Shown here: positions 32,261-45,373 of the stretch, piece after piece
Position numbering within the stretch: the first letter of the stretch is position 1
How the letters are laid out: every line of letters starts with the position of its first letter
DNA from: Diphasiastrum complanatum
Taxonomy: Eukaryota > Streptophyta > Lycopodiopsida > Lycopodiales > Lycopodiaceae
DNA length: 64,000 nt
Assembly: GCA_029204225.1 (NCBI GenBank)
Contig: CM055107.1
Coordinates: 3,228,706 to 3,292,705 of the forward strand
Reading direction: 5' to 3'
Translations under genes and position numbers: made by a program
The notes under the pieces: generated by a model
What the model was told of the DNA's origin: nothing
The model's database searches: none
What the model saw: only the letters and a program-made list of their open reading frames with translations

Positions 32261-33500
32261 AGTTTTGCACCATCAGCTAGTGGAATGGTCTGAACCACTA
32301 CATCTGGCGATATGCCCTTCAACTCAGCGTAATTCCAAGCAAGATAGTCATGGATGGTATCTGCGAAGAAGTGCCTTGAGATCCTTGAGTTCCTCTCCCT
32401 CTACATCTTCTCCTACAGACACCATACAACTTTCCTCTCTCTCTCTACAACTAGATCTATCTCTTTTGTACAAGCAGGACCTTCATAAACATTGGCTCCT
32501 TGGGAGGTTTTTTCTAAGGTTTCTCTCTTCACTTTGGGCATAACCACTACCACTTCATCCATCTCGTAATCCTTGAAGGTACGTCATGTGCAGGCCTAGG
32601 TTCTTCTATGGCGTCTTGGCAGATTTTATCTTATAATTCCTGGTCAATCATCAACTCATATTTGATCCCTCATTTATCGCTCTTGGCCTTCCACTCAGCG
32701 GTTTTTGCGTTATACAAGGGCTTGCGTTCACGGAACGGGCTGGTGGTTGGCTGATTGTCGATTCCTATTCTTTTGAAAGCTTGATCGAGTTTTATGATGC
32801 TCTTGGATGGCTCATTCCTAGTTCGGTGAAGATGATGAGAGTTTTTTCTTTCGGAGAGCCTCCTGATGGGGGATCCAAAGTGATTGGTTGTTTTTCCTTG
32901 GCTTTCGTTGGCAACTCTGATCGTGGATCAGGGGTCAGATCTTTCACCATCTTTATACTATTGTCCCATGATGAGATTTCTAGCTTATAAAGAGCTTCGT
33001 CCTCAATTAGTTCTCAGTCTATGCATTCTCGCAAGAGATCATTAACAGTTATAGGAATACTAGTCATGGATCCATTGGTCACTATATCCATTCGGCCTAC
33101 TACAACATTGCCTTGTGGGGCTATGCGGGTTCGATGACATCTTTGTTCGGTAGAGGCTTTCACGAATCTAGCGCTTTGGGACTTTGGCACAGCTTGAAAC
33201 GCGGTCAAGGTCTACATATCGGAGGAAATCCTTGTCCTCATACTCTTGACCTTCTTCTAGGGTGAACACCTGAAGAACTTCTATTTCTTTCTCACTGGAG
33301 ACTCCTTGCAGTGGTTCTTGGGGTATAGCCTCTAGGCTCATCATGAAAAGTGAAATAGAGTCTTGATGGCCTTCGCTAGATTTCTTCGCCTATTGTGCTA
33401 ATCTCTTGATTGAGATATCATCTTCATCATAAAAAGGGTCTACGGTCAACCTTCACTTGGGAGATTGCTCAGCTAATGAAACATCGAACTGAAGACATTA
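32261..33500 (-). pseudogene. Gypsy 2 protease-RT spacer, degraded
   Basis: No long frame, but the interval is where the protease-RT linker of the element should be. No recognised motif; called only by position and orientation. Confidence 0.4.
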
Positions 33501-33508
33501 CACTATAG

Positions 33509-34216
33509 CTAGGGCTTCAGTTCATCGCATATGACAATTTTTCTCCAACGACGTCTGTCATATGATTCGTCGTCAAAATGGATGGTAGTAGCAGAGCTTG
33601 AAACCATGGCTCTTTGGATGGTCGGTTTCGTGATCCGGGTACCAAGATCTATCTTAACTGCAGAATCACGATTCTGCAGCACGATACGATTTTGTCCCCA
33701 GTCGTGAAGAGCTTGGGACGTTCTGAGCCACGGTTTACCTAGTAGGACACTATAGGATTGGGACGAATCAGGCAAGTCCAAAACTACAAAATCAAGCACG
33801 AAACAAATTCTGACTGCTTTGGTAAGCACTTCGTTGGCTATGCCTAATGGTTTCACGCTAGACTGGTCAGCTAGTCAAATCGTAAAAGGAGCACTTACCA
33901 TGCGAGTGAGACCCCATTCTTGATCAAGTTTGGAGGAAATGATGTTCACTCCCGACCCTCCATCAACTATGGCCGATTCTTTTGGAAACCCTCGATGCGT
34001 GATCGGAATGGTCACATGCTTAGCATCTTTCTCCCATCTTACTCCTACTTGGTGGACTGGCTGCGATCTCTCTACTTCTTCATCTGACACCAAATTGGTA
34101 GGGTGCGCTTCTGGTCTCTCGCTACTTGGTCCGTCTATGTAAGTTTTCAACCCTTCCCAGAGGGTCGGATGCATTTTGAGTAAGGTGCCTAGGGGCATTT
34201 TGACATCACTTCTCAA
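33509..34216 (-). pseudogene. Gypsy 2 aspartic protease region
   Basis: Two minus-strand frames. The upstream one (34216-33875) has VTIPITHRGFPKESAIVDGG, then SGVNIISSKL: the DGGSG active-site turn of plant gypsy proteases. The downstream one (33856-33509) has FVVLDLPDSSQSYSVLLGKP and WLRTSQALHDW, the second half of the fold. A frame break near 33865 separates them. The protease would cleave Gag-Pol. Confidence 0.8.
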
Positions 34217-34579
34217 TAGATCAACTAGGACAACGGCGTGGTCTTTCTCCTCTTCCTTGCTATGGAAAGGGACTTCAAAATCAAAATGCTCAATCGCATT
34301 CTGTCCAATTTCACAGATGAACTGCAGTAACCTAGGATTTACTAGGGAGCGAGGGGAAGCGGTAGGCCATTGATCATTTGCGCCTTCGGGCTGACGTTGA
34401 TCTTGCTCTCAGGCTACCTCTCTAGCCTGATCGAGGGCTTGGGCTTCTTTCATCCACTCCTTCATGTGTCTGAAGCTACCTTGTTCAACAGTGGGGTTTG
34501 GGTATTCTCCTACATATAAGGAACTAGACGATCCAGTAGCAGGACCAGTGGTAGCAAATTTGGATGGCTCATTCTCTTT

Positions 34580-35068
34580 TCATTTCTGGGCTCTCGTCTG
34601 GATGAATACTGGCATAGTCAATGCCTTGGGCTCGCCTACCACACTCATCAAATGCAGAGGGGCAGAGACCTCTACTTTTTTCTTCGTTCTCATTGGACAC
34701 ATGAGATATGGATGTTCGTACCCGCAATCTCGACACATTGGTACAAAGTTGCCTTGTGGTTTGTTAGGGCACTCGACGATTTTATGGTTTTCTCCACATC
34801 CGTAGCACTTGATGTGAGTTCGAAATCCAATACCTCTAAGCTGATTGGCGTAGATTGGCACTAAGTCTCCATTTTTCCGTCTATGAAATGCACCAGGATA
34901 TTGTGCATTCTCTCCAAGGTAGTACGGTTCTTCGGTCACTTCGACCATGTTCAACTGTTGAGCAACTGGTTGCGGATTTCGCACTACTAAACCTTGGGTT
35001 CTAGGGGGAATGGGAGGTAATGTCAGTCTAGGCGATGGGTGGGATAAGGCACCTTTTCGTTGTGCCAA
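34580..35068 (-). pseudogene. Gypsy 2 gag nucleocapsid, two zinc knuckles
   Basis: The minus-strand frame contains two intact knuckles, CYGCGENHKIVEC and CRDCGYEHPYLMC (CX2CX4HX4C), preceded by a proline-rich stretch and YYLGENAQYPGAFHRR. Nucleocapsid binds the element's RNA. The frame is open over 162 codons but is isolated from the rest of gag. Confidence 0.8.
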
Positions 35069-35454
35069 CGGGGCAAGATTATGAGATTTATGAGATTATA
35101 GCGACATCCATTGGTATCATGATTGCTCGTATTACAAATATGGCAATACTGAACAGGTCGTTCTAACCTCTATCTCAGTTGCGGGCATTCATTTCCAGTG
35201 TAGTCTTCTTGATAGTGTGGACACCAGGTGGATTCTCTCATTGGATAGACATGGTTAGGTCCTGGTTGCATGCCTTTCAATTTCTGATCGACAACCGTGG
35301 CAAGGTCGGTAGTGAGCTTTTTAATCTGCTTGTTGTTGTGCATGTGCATCCTCTCTAAGGTGGATATGATGGTATCGGTGCTATTGGATGTAGTGGAAGA
35401 AGCATCATCATGAAGCTTATCCTTAGGTTTGACTCTTTGTTATTTTCTGCATCT

Positions 35455-36153
35455 TCATTCATGGTCAGAGTTATCAAATTCAGAACTAGTGCTCTCGCTA
35501 TTGTCGACTCTCTTGATGGCATCGGCGCAAGCTACTTGAAAAGACATGTACTTGTCTCTTTGCTTCATTTGTTGTCTGATTCCCTTGGGTAATCCTTCCA
35601 TGAACCATGTTAGGACACTATGGTCTGGGACGCTATCAGGATCGCATCCACCACGCAATCTCTTGATCCGTTCAATATAATTACACAGGGATTCTTTTTT
35701 CTTATCTATACGGATTCATCCGAGTTGCAAGAATGGATTAGAAAGGAAGCGAGTGGTTTTAAATCTGGTGATGAACTCAACCTATAAGATATTCCAGACG
35801 TCTAATTTGTTGTGCTCAAGATTGAAGTACCAATTTTTTGCAGTGTCGGTCATACACAGATTGAAATATCGTAATAGCTCTTGCAGGATGTCGTCTCCGT
35901 AGGCTCTACACGCTTGGGTGTAGATCTATAGAAATCATCGTGGATCTCCCTTGCCATCAAACCTCAAAAGGTCGATCTTAGGAAAATTCCAGACTGCGTG
36001 GGGCACAAATGGCCTAGGATTGTCCATTGGGGGTGGATCTACGTCAACGAGTTCAAGTAATATTTCGATCGGTACGTTGATGAATTTCTCTAATTTAGGG
36101 GGATCTAGGGTGAATAATCTTCTACCTGATCTTAGATGCATACAACAGAACAA
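35455..36153 (-). pseudogene. Gypsy 2 gag N-terminal half
   Basis: Pieces in minus orientation: LRSGRRLFTLDPPKLEKFIN with FPKIDLLRFDGKGDPR (36153-35935), then the capsid end LTWFMEGLPKGIRQQMKQRD (35658-35455). Stops in between. FDGKGDPR resembles the retrotrans_gag entry motif. The order 36.1 to 30.7 kb confirms a minus-strand gypsy element. Confidence 0.75.
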
Positions 36154-36427
36154 AAAATAGGACTATTTTTGGATTTTTCTCTTTTCGCTGGTTTTTTATC
36201 TTCTTCGTTTTTTTTTCCTCAGATAATTTTTGTAGATCTTTTTGGCGTATGGGTGATCAGATGCTGGATATAATTAAGGATCTAACTGATGCAATGATTA
36301 ATCTCATATCATGATCAGATCAAGATCAAAATGAAAATCAGATAGATGCGAAACATCGTAAATGCAAATCCAAAAGGCAACGAGAAAAAATGAAAACAAC
36401 AGAAAAACACAGATGGGTTCTGATTGT

Positions 36428-36986
36428 CAAAAATCTAGATTTTTCTCTGATGGCGAGTTATACAGATGAGTAATAGCAAGCGTGAGTACTAGGATTATAA
36501 TTTGTCGAGCTGTCTACTTGCCCTAAATGATGATCAAAAGGCTCTGTGGAAGTGGTGAGTAATGAGAATAGTTGGCGAGTAATGGCTTTGATGGCGAGTG
36601 ATAAATTTATAACTCTTTTTGTGCCTCCCTAATCGTCATGATCAAGAGGGCAAAGTCGGGGTTTGGATCTCCAACCGGGTGAGTCATCGTGTAGTACGGG
36701 CTTCGATCCAATGGGAAGGAGGTTACGCTAAGGCTCTAGATGGAATCCAAGCCTACCAAGGATGTCAATCTTGGCATGAGATCTAGATGTGGAATGGCTT
36801 AGAAGAGGGGTGAGATCCTGACATTGGGGCTTTGGTATGGTGAAGATCATCTTCTTGGATCTTAACTTTCTTGGGTTATTTAGGCTCTTTGAGCTCTAAA
36901 TCTTCTCCTCACGAGGCTTCTCAAGGGAGGAGAGCAATGAAAATGGAACCTACCTATGGATCTTAAGTTAGAATTAAAGTAGAATC
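36428..36986 (-). repeat. Possible 5' LTR of gypsy 2
   Basis: On the minus strand a segment from TGATTCTACTT to TTTTTGACA lies upstream of gag and is followed by ATCAGAACCCA, which could be a diverged primer site. TG...CA termini are the only support; no second copy was found. Confidence 0.3.
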
Positions 36987-36990
36987 ACTG

Positions 36991-37238
36991 TGTTACTGTA
37001 CTGTGGGTCCTATCAGTTGATAAGGATCAGTTGGCCTCACCACGAGGCAAGTCGACGGGACACACATCCTGCCAACGACAACCTGGGTCATGCATGGGTT
37101 GCCTGAGTGAACAACTATATGTATAGTGTAATTTCATTTTGAGAAATACAGTTGCTATGTGAGCTTGTTGTGGAGAGTGTTTTCTGTCTGTGTTATTGTG
37201 TAGCATGATCTATGTTCCTGTGCAAAGCAGACTCTAAG
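36991..37238 (+). repeat. Probable 5' LTR of copia element 2
   Basis: A roughly 250-bp segment from TGTTACTGTACTG, ending just before TGCTATCAGAGC (37240-37251), a one-base variant of the tRNA-Met primer site. Both boundaries are estimates, because the 3' LTR is missing. Confidence 0.5.
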
Positions 37239-38564
37239 TTGCTATCAGAGCCGTACAGGGAGTGTACACAGTACAACATCGCCGTTGAAGAGAGCTTCGG
37301 GAGAACTATCTTCTGAGAGTTCGGGGTTTACGGCGGGTTTAAGACGGAAAGAGAAGCACTGGTGCATGGTTTCTAGTTTATAGAGGCTTGTCAAGCTCAG
37401 CAGAGGAATTAGTAGCCTGTGCATAGCATCATACAGGGTAAAAACTTGGTGAAAATTTGACAATTTTGAAGCCAGTTGAAAATTGAAACCAGGTTTGGGG
37501 TTACGATTTTCTACACATAATTGGTGATTTCTTCACTGTTTGTGCACCGTTTTGGATGTCGTAACGACAAGAAGAAAGCTAATTATATTGTCAACCAGAC
37601 ATGGAGAGATTTTGAGGTTTATGTTAGAGATTTTTCTACAGACAGTTAACCTAGCAGATTTGCAGTAAAAGGTGAAAAAAAGCCACTTTGTCAAGTTGAG
37701 CTAAAATCATTGTTTCTCCACGGAATTTCACGATTGAACACTCTACAGATTTGGTATCAGTAGGGTGATCCTGATCCAGGCCTCAGATTGTGCTCAAATC
37801 GATCCGAAGGCGAGTTTGATCAAGCAACATGTAGCCTGGGGAGGCGTGGCCGTAGACAGGGAGGTCGCGGGTATGTTCGCGTGTGGAACCAAGGCGGAAC
37901 TGTAGTGTTTTGAAGTGGACAGCGCTCGCAAGTGTCCCCATTAGTGCACAGAAGTGCTCAAAACCATTGGATAGAGAACTTACAAGATCGACGGCTCAGA
38001 TCGTGCTACCCAGGAGGGATATCCACATTTGGATCAGAATTGACCATTGGATGGAGTCTGAAGGTTGTTGAAGAGGGCCCTGAAGAAGTGAAGTGCATTT
38101 TGGCCTTCAACTTTATTAGAGATTTTTATACTGAAATTGGAGTTGGGTCCCTTCACAAGTGAAGAGTGAAGTTTCTTCAAGGTGAAGAAACAGTTCAAAA
38201 ACAAAGAAAATCCCTATTTTTGGGTCCTTTGCCCGTTTTGACCCAAACGAAAGGCTATAACCTCCAAACGAAGGGCACCCAGACTGTACCTGCAAGTACG
38301 GTACAACAAAACAGAGTGATTGCATTGAAGAAAGTGTTAGGAGTGCACCAAAAGTCATTTCACCATTCCACTGGGCAAGTAGTTGGGAGTTGACGACTGA
38401 GTGCATTTCGGAAGGCGACGCCGATTTGGCTTTCAAATTGGTGGAAAAGCAGTGAGTGGCCTAGTAAGGGAGAAAGTGCAGGTCATTATTTTCAACTTCT
38501 GACATCGCAGTTGGCCTCAGTATACTGCTTTTAGCCTACGATAGAAGTTTCAAGCAGTTTTGCG

Positions 38565-39137
38565 ATGGCAAATATGGGAGAGTCCATTTTGAGTGAAAGT
38601 AGCAAATTGGACGGGATTTCTAACTATGCAGTTTGGAAATTCAAAATGAAAAACATACTGATGGAGAAAGGCGTGTGGGAAGTCGTCACAGGTGATGAGA
38701 GAAGGCCGCCAAATGAAGCGGATATCAAAGTGTTCGACAAAAAGATGAGGAAAGCTTTGACCTTCATTAACTTGTCAGTGAAGGATCACATCATTACCCA
38801 CATTTGTGATGCTGTTACACCCAAACAGGCATGGGATGTGCTAAAGGAGCAGTTCGAGATGTCAAATCCGTCAAGAATCATGTTTCTGAAGTCAAAGCTG
38901 AATAGTGCCCGAATGGAACAAGGAGAGCACATTCAGACGTACATGACCAGAATCAAGACAATGAGGGATGAACTACATTCTATTGGTGAGCACATACGTG
39001 ATGTGGAGCTAGTGCACAATGCATTGTGCGGCATTGCAAAACCCTATCAGATGTTTGTGAGCGGAATAGCATCAAGAGAAATATTGCCAACCTTTGACGA
39101 GCTCACAAGAATCTTGATGCAGGAAGAGCAACGATGA
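38565..39137 (+). pseudogene. Copia 2 gag
   Basis: MANMGESILSESSKLDGISN onward is an intact gag capsid frame of 190 codons (UBN2-type: MRKALTFINLSVKDHI, AWDVLKEQFEMSNPSRIMFL, SGIASREILPTFDELTRILM). It ends at a TGA that interrupts a frame continuing into the zinc knuckle. The same family is present as a fragment at 4284-4511. The leader upstream (38110-38564) is shared with 4020-4283. Confidence 0.88.
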
Positions 39138-40297
39138 GAAATTATAAAAGCTAGACGTCAGAATACTGACGATCAGGCACTTGCTACACACCAAAAACAA
39201 GGCAAGGGCAAGGGCAAGAAGAAGTCTAAACAACAATTTGCCAAGTCTCAGGAGGACGAGGGATCTTCCAATAAGACCAAAAAGAAAGGCAAGTTCTTCG
39301 ATTGTGATAAAAAGGGCCATTGGAAGAGTGAATGTCGCAAATTCCTGGCGGAACAAGGCAAGGGAAAACCAAAGCAAGCAGGTAACCTTGTCGATGAGGG
39401 TGATATTGAAGACTCTAGCATCTTTATATCTGCATTGCCATCTAATCAAGATGATCAAGCGTGGTATATTGACTTGGGAGCCACAAGACACATGACAGGT
39501 AACCAGAATTGGTTCGGGAGCTTGAAAGTGTTGGATAATGGAACGTCCGTTTCACAAGCAAATGGTGAGATGTGCAAGATCAAGGGGATAGGCACCGTTT
39601 CAATCCAACTACCTGATGGCAAAAGCAGGATGATCAGGGAGGTACTTTATGTACCAGGTTTGAAGAAAAATCTACTTTTTGTTGGAGTCATTACTGATCA
39701 AAAGTTGAAAGTAGAATTTGCCCATGATCGTTGCTTTGTGAAGGATGTGAACCAAAAGTTCAAAGTTATTGAGGATGGAGTAAGGGAGCCCAATACAAAA
39801 TTGTACAGGTTGAATGCTACAATCAAGGGGCAACATGAACTTGTATCGTCCATTCCATCACAAACTGAGTTGTGGCATAAGAGGCTTGGTCACTTGAACT
39901 TGGGAAGCCTCAATTTGATGAGGAAATTGGAGATGGTAACAGGATTGCCTACCATAGAAGATCACTTGAAATTGATGTGCGAATCTTGTTTATATGGGAA
40001 GCAGCATCGAAATAAGTTCAATAAAGGGGGTGTTGCAAGAGCAAAGAACATCCTGGATTTAATCCACACAGATTTATGCAAGCCTATGAGGACCATGTCC
40101 TTAGGTAAAGCCTTCTATTTCATGACCTTTATTGATGATATGTCACGTAAGACGTGAATCTACTTCTTGAAGAAGAAATCAGATGCATTTGACAATTTCA
40201 AGAGCTTCAAAGCATTGGTCGAAAATCAGACAGGTAGGAAGATCAAAGTCCTAAGATCAGATAGTGGAGGCGAGTACAAGTCTAATGACTTCAGATT
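39138..40297 (+). pseudogene. Copia 2 nucleocapsid, protease and integrase, truncated
   Basis: The knuckle FFDCDKKGHWKSEC has lost its first cysteine. The protease motif is DLGATRHM (usual DSGAT). Then LWHKRLGHLNLGSLNL, CESCLYGKQHR and the integrase core with IHTDLCKPMRTMSLG, FIDDMSRKT (TGA at 40155-40157 right after) and VLRSDSGGEYKSNDF. At 40297 the similarity stops abruptly, before the catalytic glutamate. RT, RNase H and 3' LTR are absent. Confidence 0.88.
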
Positions 40298-40559
40298 ACA
40301 AGAACCGGTTCAGCACGTTTCTAACGGCTTCCAGTTTGCTGTCGTTGTTTTCCGTGGAGTTCGTTCTCCATGTGGTATTTTGGGTGATCTTCCCTGTCAT
40401 TGGGTCGTGAAGATCCGTCATTTTGTGCAGCCGTGTTTGACCACAATCGTCAGTTTGCGGTTCTTTGTGGTCGAGAGCCGTATCAGATACTGGCTGTTGT
40501 CATTCCCTTGAAGGTTTGGTATCGCTTCATAATGAACCATAAGTGAGGTCTTGCGGTTC

Positions 40560-40995
40560 TTTCCTGTGGTTTTTCCTTCACTTCGTTGTGACCATATGTG
40601 AGTCCTTCCAGTTTTTCGTTGGCAGTTTCCCTTGGCTTTGCTTCACAATGAGCCGCAGGTGGGGCCTTGCAGTTCTTCCTTTGGCTTCGCTCGCAACGAG
40701 CCGTAGGTGGGAGTCCTTCGGTAGCCTGCGGTGCGGTTGCTCATCGGTCTCCGAAACTTTGACTATGGGGTTGTCTTCGGTGGCTTCGTTAAGCCTACGG
40801 TGCGGTTGCTCATTGGTCTTTGCAACTTTGACTTTGCGGTTGCCTTCGGTGGCTTCGCTAAAGCCATCTGGCAGGACATTGCGGCTGCCTTCAGTGACTT
40901 TGCTTGAAGTCGTTTGGCAGGGCCTTGCGGTTGCCTTCGATGGCTTTTGTTAAAATCGTCTGCACATTGGTTGCGGTGGTTTGCGGTGGTGCACA
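40560..40995 (+). repeat. Diverged tandem repeats (TTGCGGTTGCCTTCGGTGGC)
   Basis: A 69-bp unit (GGTGCGGTTGCTCAT(C/T)GGTCT...TTCGGTGGCTTCG) is seen twice at about 40727-40864, followed by two units of about 50 bp with GGCAGG(A/G)C(A/C)TTGCGG(C/T)TGCCTTC. Looser copies extend left to about 40560. Long open frames on both strands here are a by-product of the repeat. Confidence 0.75.
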
Positions 40996-41428
40996 TTATG
41001 ATTTGTTCCCTTCAAAACTCAAGGTCGTGAGGAACCGCATGCAAGCCCCTTGAGGTGCGGTTGTGGTTCTCCCATCATGCGGTCTGGTTGTGGTCTTTTC
41101 CTGCGGTCTTTTCCCATGTATTTTTGCAGATTTGTGATCACAAGCTAAAAGCGCTTTGTGGGTAGAAACTTGATGTTTCTTCACATGTGAAAATGAATTT
41201 ACATCCGAGTGAATAAGATGAAGAGGAGAGGAAGATCTATTCTAGATCTCTAGAATGGTTGCTTATGTGTCTTGGATAGACCACAAGCTTCACAAAGCTT
41301 GCCACACTTGGCCCGAGTGCTAGCTCCTTGGAAATCATGGACTCCATAGCTTGAAGTGCCATAACTCCACTTGAGAAAGCTCCTCCCTTGCCATGCTCAC
41401 ACTTCCAATGACAACATTAGCATCCAAC

Positions 41429-42060
41429 TTAAACAATCTTCCTTAGTTTAAGAAAACTAGCAATGCACTTATCATTCTTCAATATGGAACAAATATTATG
41501 TCTGAATTGTACTTCTAGTCCATTATCCATAAGTTGTCCAACACTCAACAAATTTTTTGTGATGGATGGTACATAAAGAACATTATCAAAATCTATCCTT
41601 TTTGAAGATCCAAGACATAATGGAATAGATCCTATGCCATCTATCTTACATTCTTGATCACTTGTAGTGAATATGAACTTCTTAGAATCATTATAAGAGA
41701 GTAAGGTAGAACAATATTCCTTTTGATGAGACATGTGGGAGGTAGCCCCCTATCAATCCACCATATGTCCTTGCTTGATGTTGGTGTTGTAGATGCCATC
41801 AAGGATGGATTGCAATCCTCCTCCTCCTCCTCCTCCTCAAGCACAGGATTGCCTTGCTTGTCCTTCTCTTGGGTATTCTTCTTCTTGAAGCACTCGAAAG
41901 CAAAATGTCCTTTTTTGCCACAAAAGAAACATTTGAGCTTTGATTTGTCCTTCTTAAATTTGCCTTTAGAACTTGATTTGTGGTCAGCCTCCTTGCCTTG
42001 GTTCTTCTTGGATGGATGAGTCTTCTTTTTGCCTTTGAATGAGAAGTTGGCCTTCTAATC
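41429..42060 (-). pseudogene. Copia 3 gag end and protease region
   Basis: The minus strand encodes an intact knuckle CFFCGKKGHFAFEC, then a glutamate run, DIWWIDRG (protease, usual DSGA) with a frame change into MSHQKEYC. It continues through ECKIDGIGSIPLCLGSSK and VLYVPSITKNLLSVGQLMDN. It stops before integrase. A different subfamily from copia 1 and 2 by sequence. Confidence 0.82.
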
Positions 42061-42121
42061 GTACTTAGAATGACTAGATCACATGCTATGAATGTGTGAA
42101 CTTGATATGCTGTATAATCTT

Positions 42122-42133
42122 GTTTTGATACCA
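42122..42133 (-). other. Primer binding site of copia 3
   Basis: The minus strand reads TGGTATCAAAAC, a tRNA-Met PBS variant, with the presumed 5' LTR beginning at plus TGTCCAC (42135). The LTR's outer end is not determined. Confidence 0.6.
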
Positions 42134-42139
42134 TTGTCC

Positions 42140-45100
42140 ACTATTTTCTTTTGTCTCGAATAATGCTCTCGTAATCGTTTTCTAGGTATTCACTTAGCTT
42201 TTCTATGTTCTGTGTCACTCTGGTTTCATGCCAAACATTCTTGAAAGGGAGGGTGATTCTTAGATACTAGCTGCACATTTGAATATGGACTCATTATCTG
42301 CCCAGAGGTGATCATTTGATTGATGGAAACTCTAGAAAACCATACCGGTGTAGTTTGGAAACGAGTCATTATGTTGCTCTTTTCATGGTGGACTCATATT
42401 TTTGTGTTTTAGGAGAGGCATTCGACCCATTATTGGGCTACGGCTCCACATTAGCTGCCTCCATGAGCATTAGGCTGACATTGTGTTGACATGAAAATGG
42501 ATTAGAATTATTGGATGTTGTGATACAATGTTATGGTGCATCTTTTGTTAATGTAACTTCACTGATGAGACTCTTTTTTCTCTTTTTCAACACATTTATC
42601 AAATTTGAAATATTGTGTGTAGAAAAGTCCTTACTGACAACAATAGTAGTCGAGGTTAAGTTTGATGATGACAAAATTTCAAAGTGGTCCTTGGATGATT
42701 TTTAGAGTTGTTAAGTGATGTTTGTATGTTGTGGATGCATTATATATTGGTACTACATTGCTAGTCTGGAGTTTGACTTCTTTGTAGTGGCTGTAGTGTC
42801 ATGTAGAAAAAAATGGCTATGCAACCAGATGCATTTGCTAGCTCAATTGCATATGACAAGCCAAATGTTCTAGTAAAGTCATCGACGATGAGTGTGAAGT
42901 AGACAGAACCATGTCACACGTTGTTTGAGTGTTGAATTTTGTTTAATCTGATACATTCCAAGACAAAATTGACATGGTTTTATTGTTACTTTTCAAAATA
43001 CAATCTTCGTTTGCTGGCTCATCTTGTCTTGGTGTGAATACAAGGGATTGGCATTTCATTTTTGTGTTGCATCAATACAAGAAATGAAACGAGAGAAAAA
43101 TAGTAGCAAAACTCGGATTTTTGATTATTTGCTATCTGGATTTCAACATAATTTTTTTTCTACAAACATTTTTTTGGCTTCACAGTCATGTTCTTCAAGC
43201 TAGTTGCAGCAATTTCTTTAGCCAAAATTTGAATAAATCAACACCTCATTCTTAAATTTATTTTAGTGTAGTACCTAGCCCCACTCAAATAGGCATGATG
43301 TCAATCCATTTTGGGTAATTGATACAACAAAGATTATTAAGCCCTTTTATGGTCCATGCATCCCTCCATCATTCTTAATACATAAAAGTATACACACACT
43401 TGATCTAATATCTTCCAATCTAATGTACACTATTTGTTTGTTTCCTCACCCATTTATTTCTAGCTAAACCTATATCGTTGCTTGACACACTTTTTATATT
43501 TGATGAACTATAGCCCTATGGGTGGAAATACATCTATAGATTCAAATAATAAAGGTCATATTATTTTAACTTTTATAACAAAAAAAAACTTTAGCCTTAT
43601 TGATGTTTTCTTCAATATAAACTTAAATATTTAGGATGAAACACAAAATATACTATTTTAATAGTATCAAAGTAAACAAATTTCATAAGTTCCAACCATA
43701 TATATGGGTCGTTGTTTTCATGGCTCCACAAAAGGCTCTTGCTTGTCAACAATGTCTAGACACCGCCCTAATAAATTGCAAGCTAACATGCATGGTTTTG
43801 TGATTTTAGGTGTATTTCAACTTTACAAAGCTTCCCCCCCCCCTCAAAATGGATCAATTGGATATGAGTTCCCTACTACAGCCACTTGTTTTGATCATTT
43901 TTTGGTATAATTAAGAAACGAAATCATGTTCTAGACTTGTTTTATGGGCCATGAATTTGTTCATTGTGATTTCAAATGACATAATCATGGTTTGCATGAC
44001 TTCTATGGTCAAATCATGTTATAAGCTTGTGTTATAATAGCCCATTAATTTGTTCATCATGAATTGAGATCATGCAATCATTACCGTTTGCATTACCTCT
44101 ATGGCCACTAACTCATTATAAATTAGCAACAAGTCTTTGCCTAAATTGTGTGCAACACATGAGCTTGGATCTTGGCTAATCTCTAGTTTCAACACACAAA
44201 CACGATAAGTGTCACATAGTCTAGTCATTTTAAATGGAATATAATTAGAAAAACAGGTGAACCTTTTTTTATACATGCAACGATAAGTGATGTTTCAATG
44301 CCTCTTACTACAACTACAATACAATACACAATAGTATTCTATGAAAAAGAGCTAAAAGTTGTCTCTCCTTGTACTAACAACATGATGTGACAATAACTCA
44401 CAATCCCTCCTAATTACCATCACAACCCCTTTGCGTATCACGATGTGAGTGGCCATCTAGAGCCCACCGAAGGAGCAATGAGGTGATCTCGAGGAATTTA
44501 AGGTCCATGTTGTATGTTTTGTGTATTATGGAAGGAACCGAGTAGATGACACTATGCCTGGCAATGCCTAGAAGGGGCCGAGTTTGTGATTTCTTACCAA
44601 GCATAATTTTGTTTGCCCGAGCTCCTTCTATTGTGTAGTTGGGCTTTTTCCACACGACCATTTTGACACAAAATTTGCATTTGAAAAACATAATCAACTT
44701 TTAAAGAACTAAAATGGATGGTCACAGGAGTGGGCATAAAAACCCTAGCTATCCATTACGTATATATTATAAAGCAATGCCAAAAAAACACTTTAAATAA
44801 AAAAGGTATAAAAATAGAAGGGTTCAAGGCACCTTACAACCAATAAGTTTCCTTTGTGCTTTATATTTTTAGTAAATGAACCTCAATTTTATAATGTTGG
44901 TTTAATACGATATGTTTTTGGATATTGATTATTATGGCTTTAAGCATGCTTCAAAATACGAGCAAATATTTTTGCTAATGCTTTACATATGTGTATTATG
45001 TAGCATCATGCATATATTCATATGGATCATCCTTTCATGATTTGAGAGTTACCCTTTTATGAATGTCATGTTTCACCCTAATTTAGGAAATTAAGAACTA

Positions 45101-45373
45101 TCCTTTAATAGCATCATGCATGCATAGGTAAAAGTTATGAGTGGAGCTATCATTTCAAGTCAGCCACAAGTAAGAGTCCCTTTATTAAGGAAATGATTTC
45201 AAAGCTTTCACATGTCTTGTAGCTTTGAGGAACTTATGATGACCACTTGTTACCTTTGCAAAGCCAACACACGTTATATTTTCTAGACTACTAGCTTATA
45301 CAAGGCTTTTACCTATCTGATTTCTCCTCAGCATCAGGAAGAAAAGTTCCAATATGCATTGTGTGACAGATTA
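42140..45373. other. Long AT-rich region without recognised genes
   Basis: No frame above about 95 codons and none with family resemblance. The left end probably contains the copia 3 LTR. No repeats stood out. Confidence 0.5.

Noticed and set aside
40543-40996. 136- and 77-codon frames on opposite strands
   Set aside because: They are produced by the tandem repeat unit, have repeat-like composition and no known domain.
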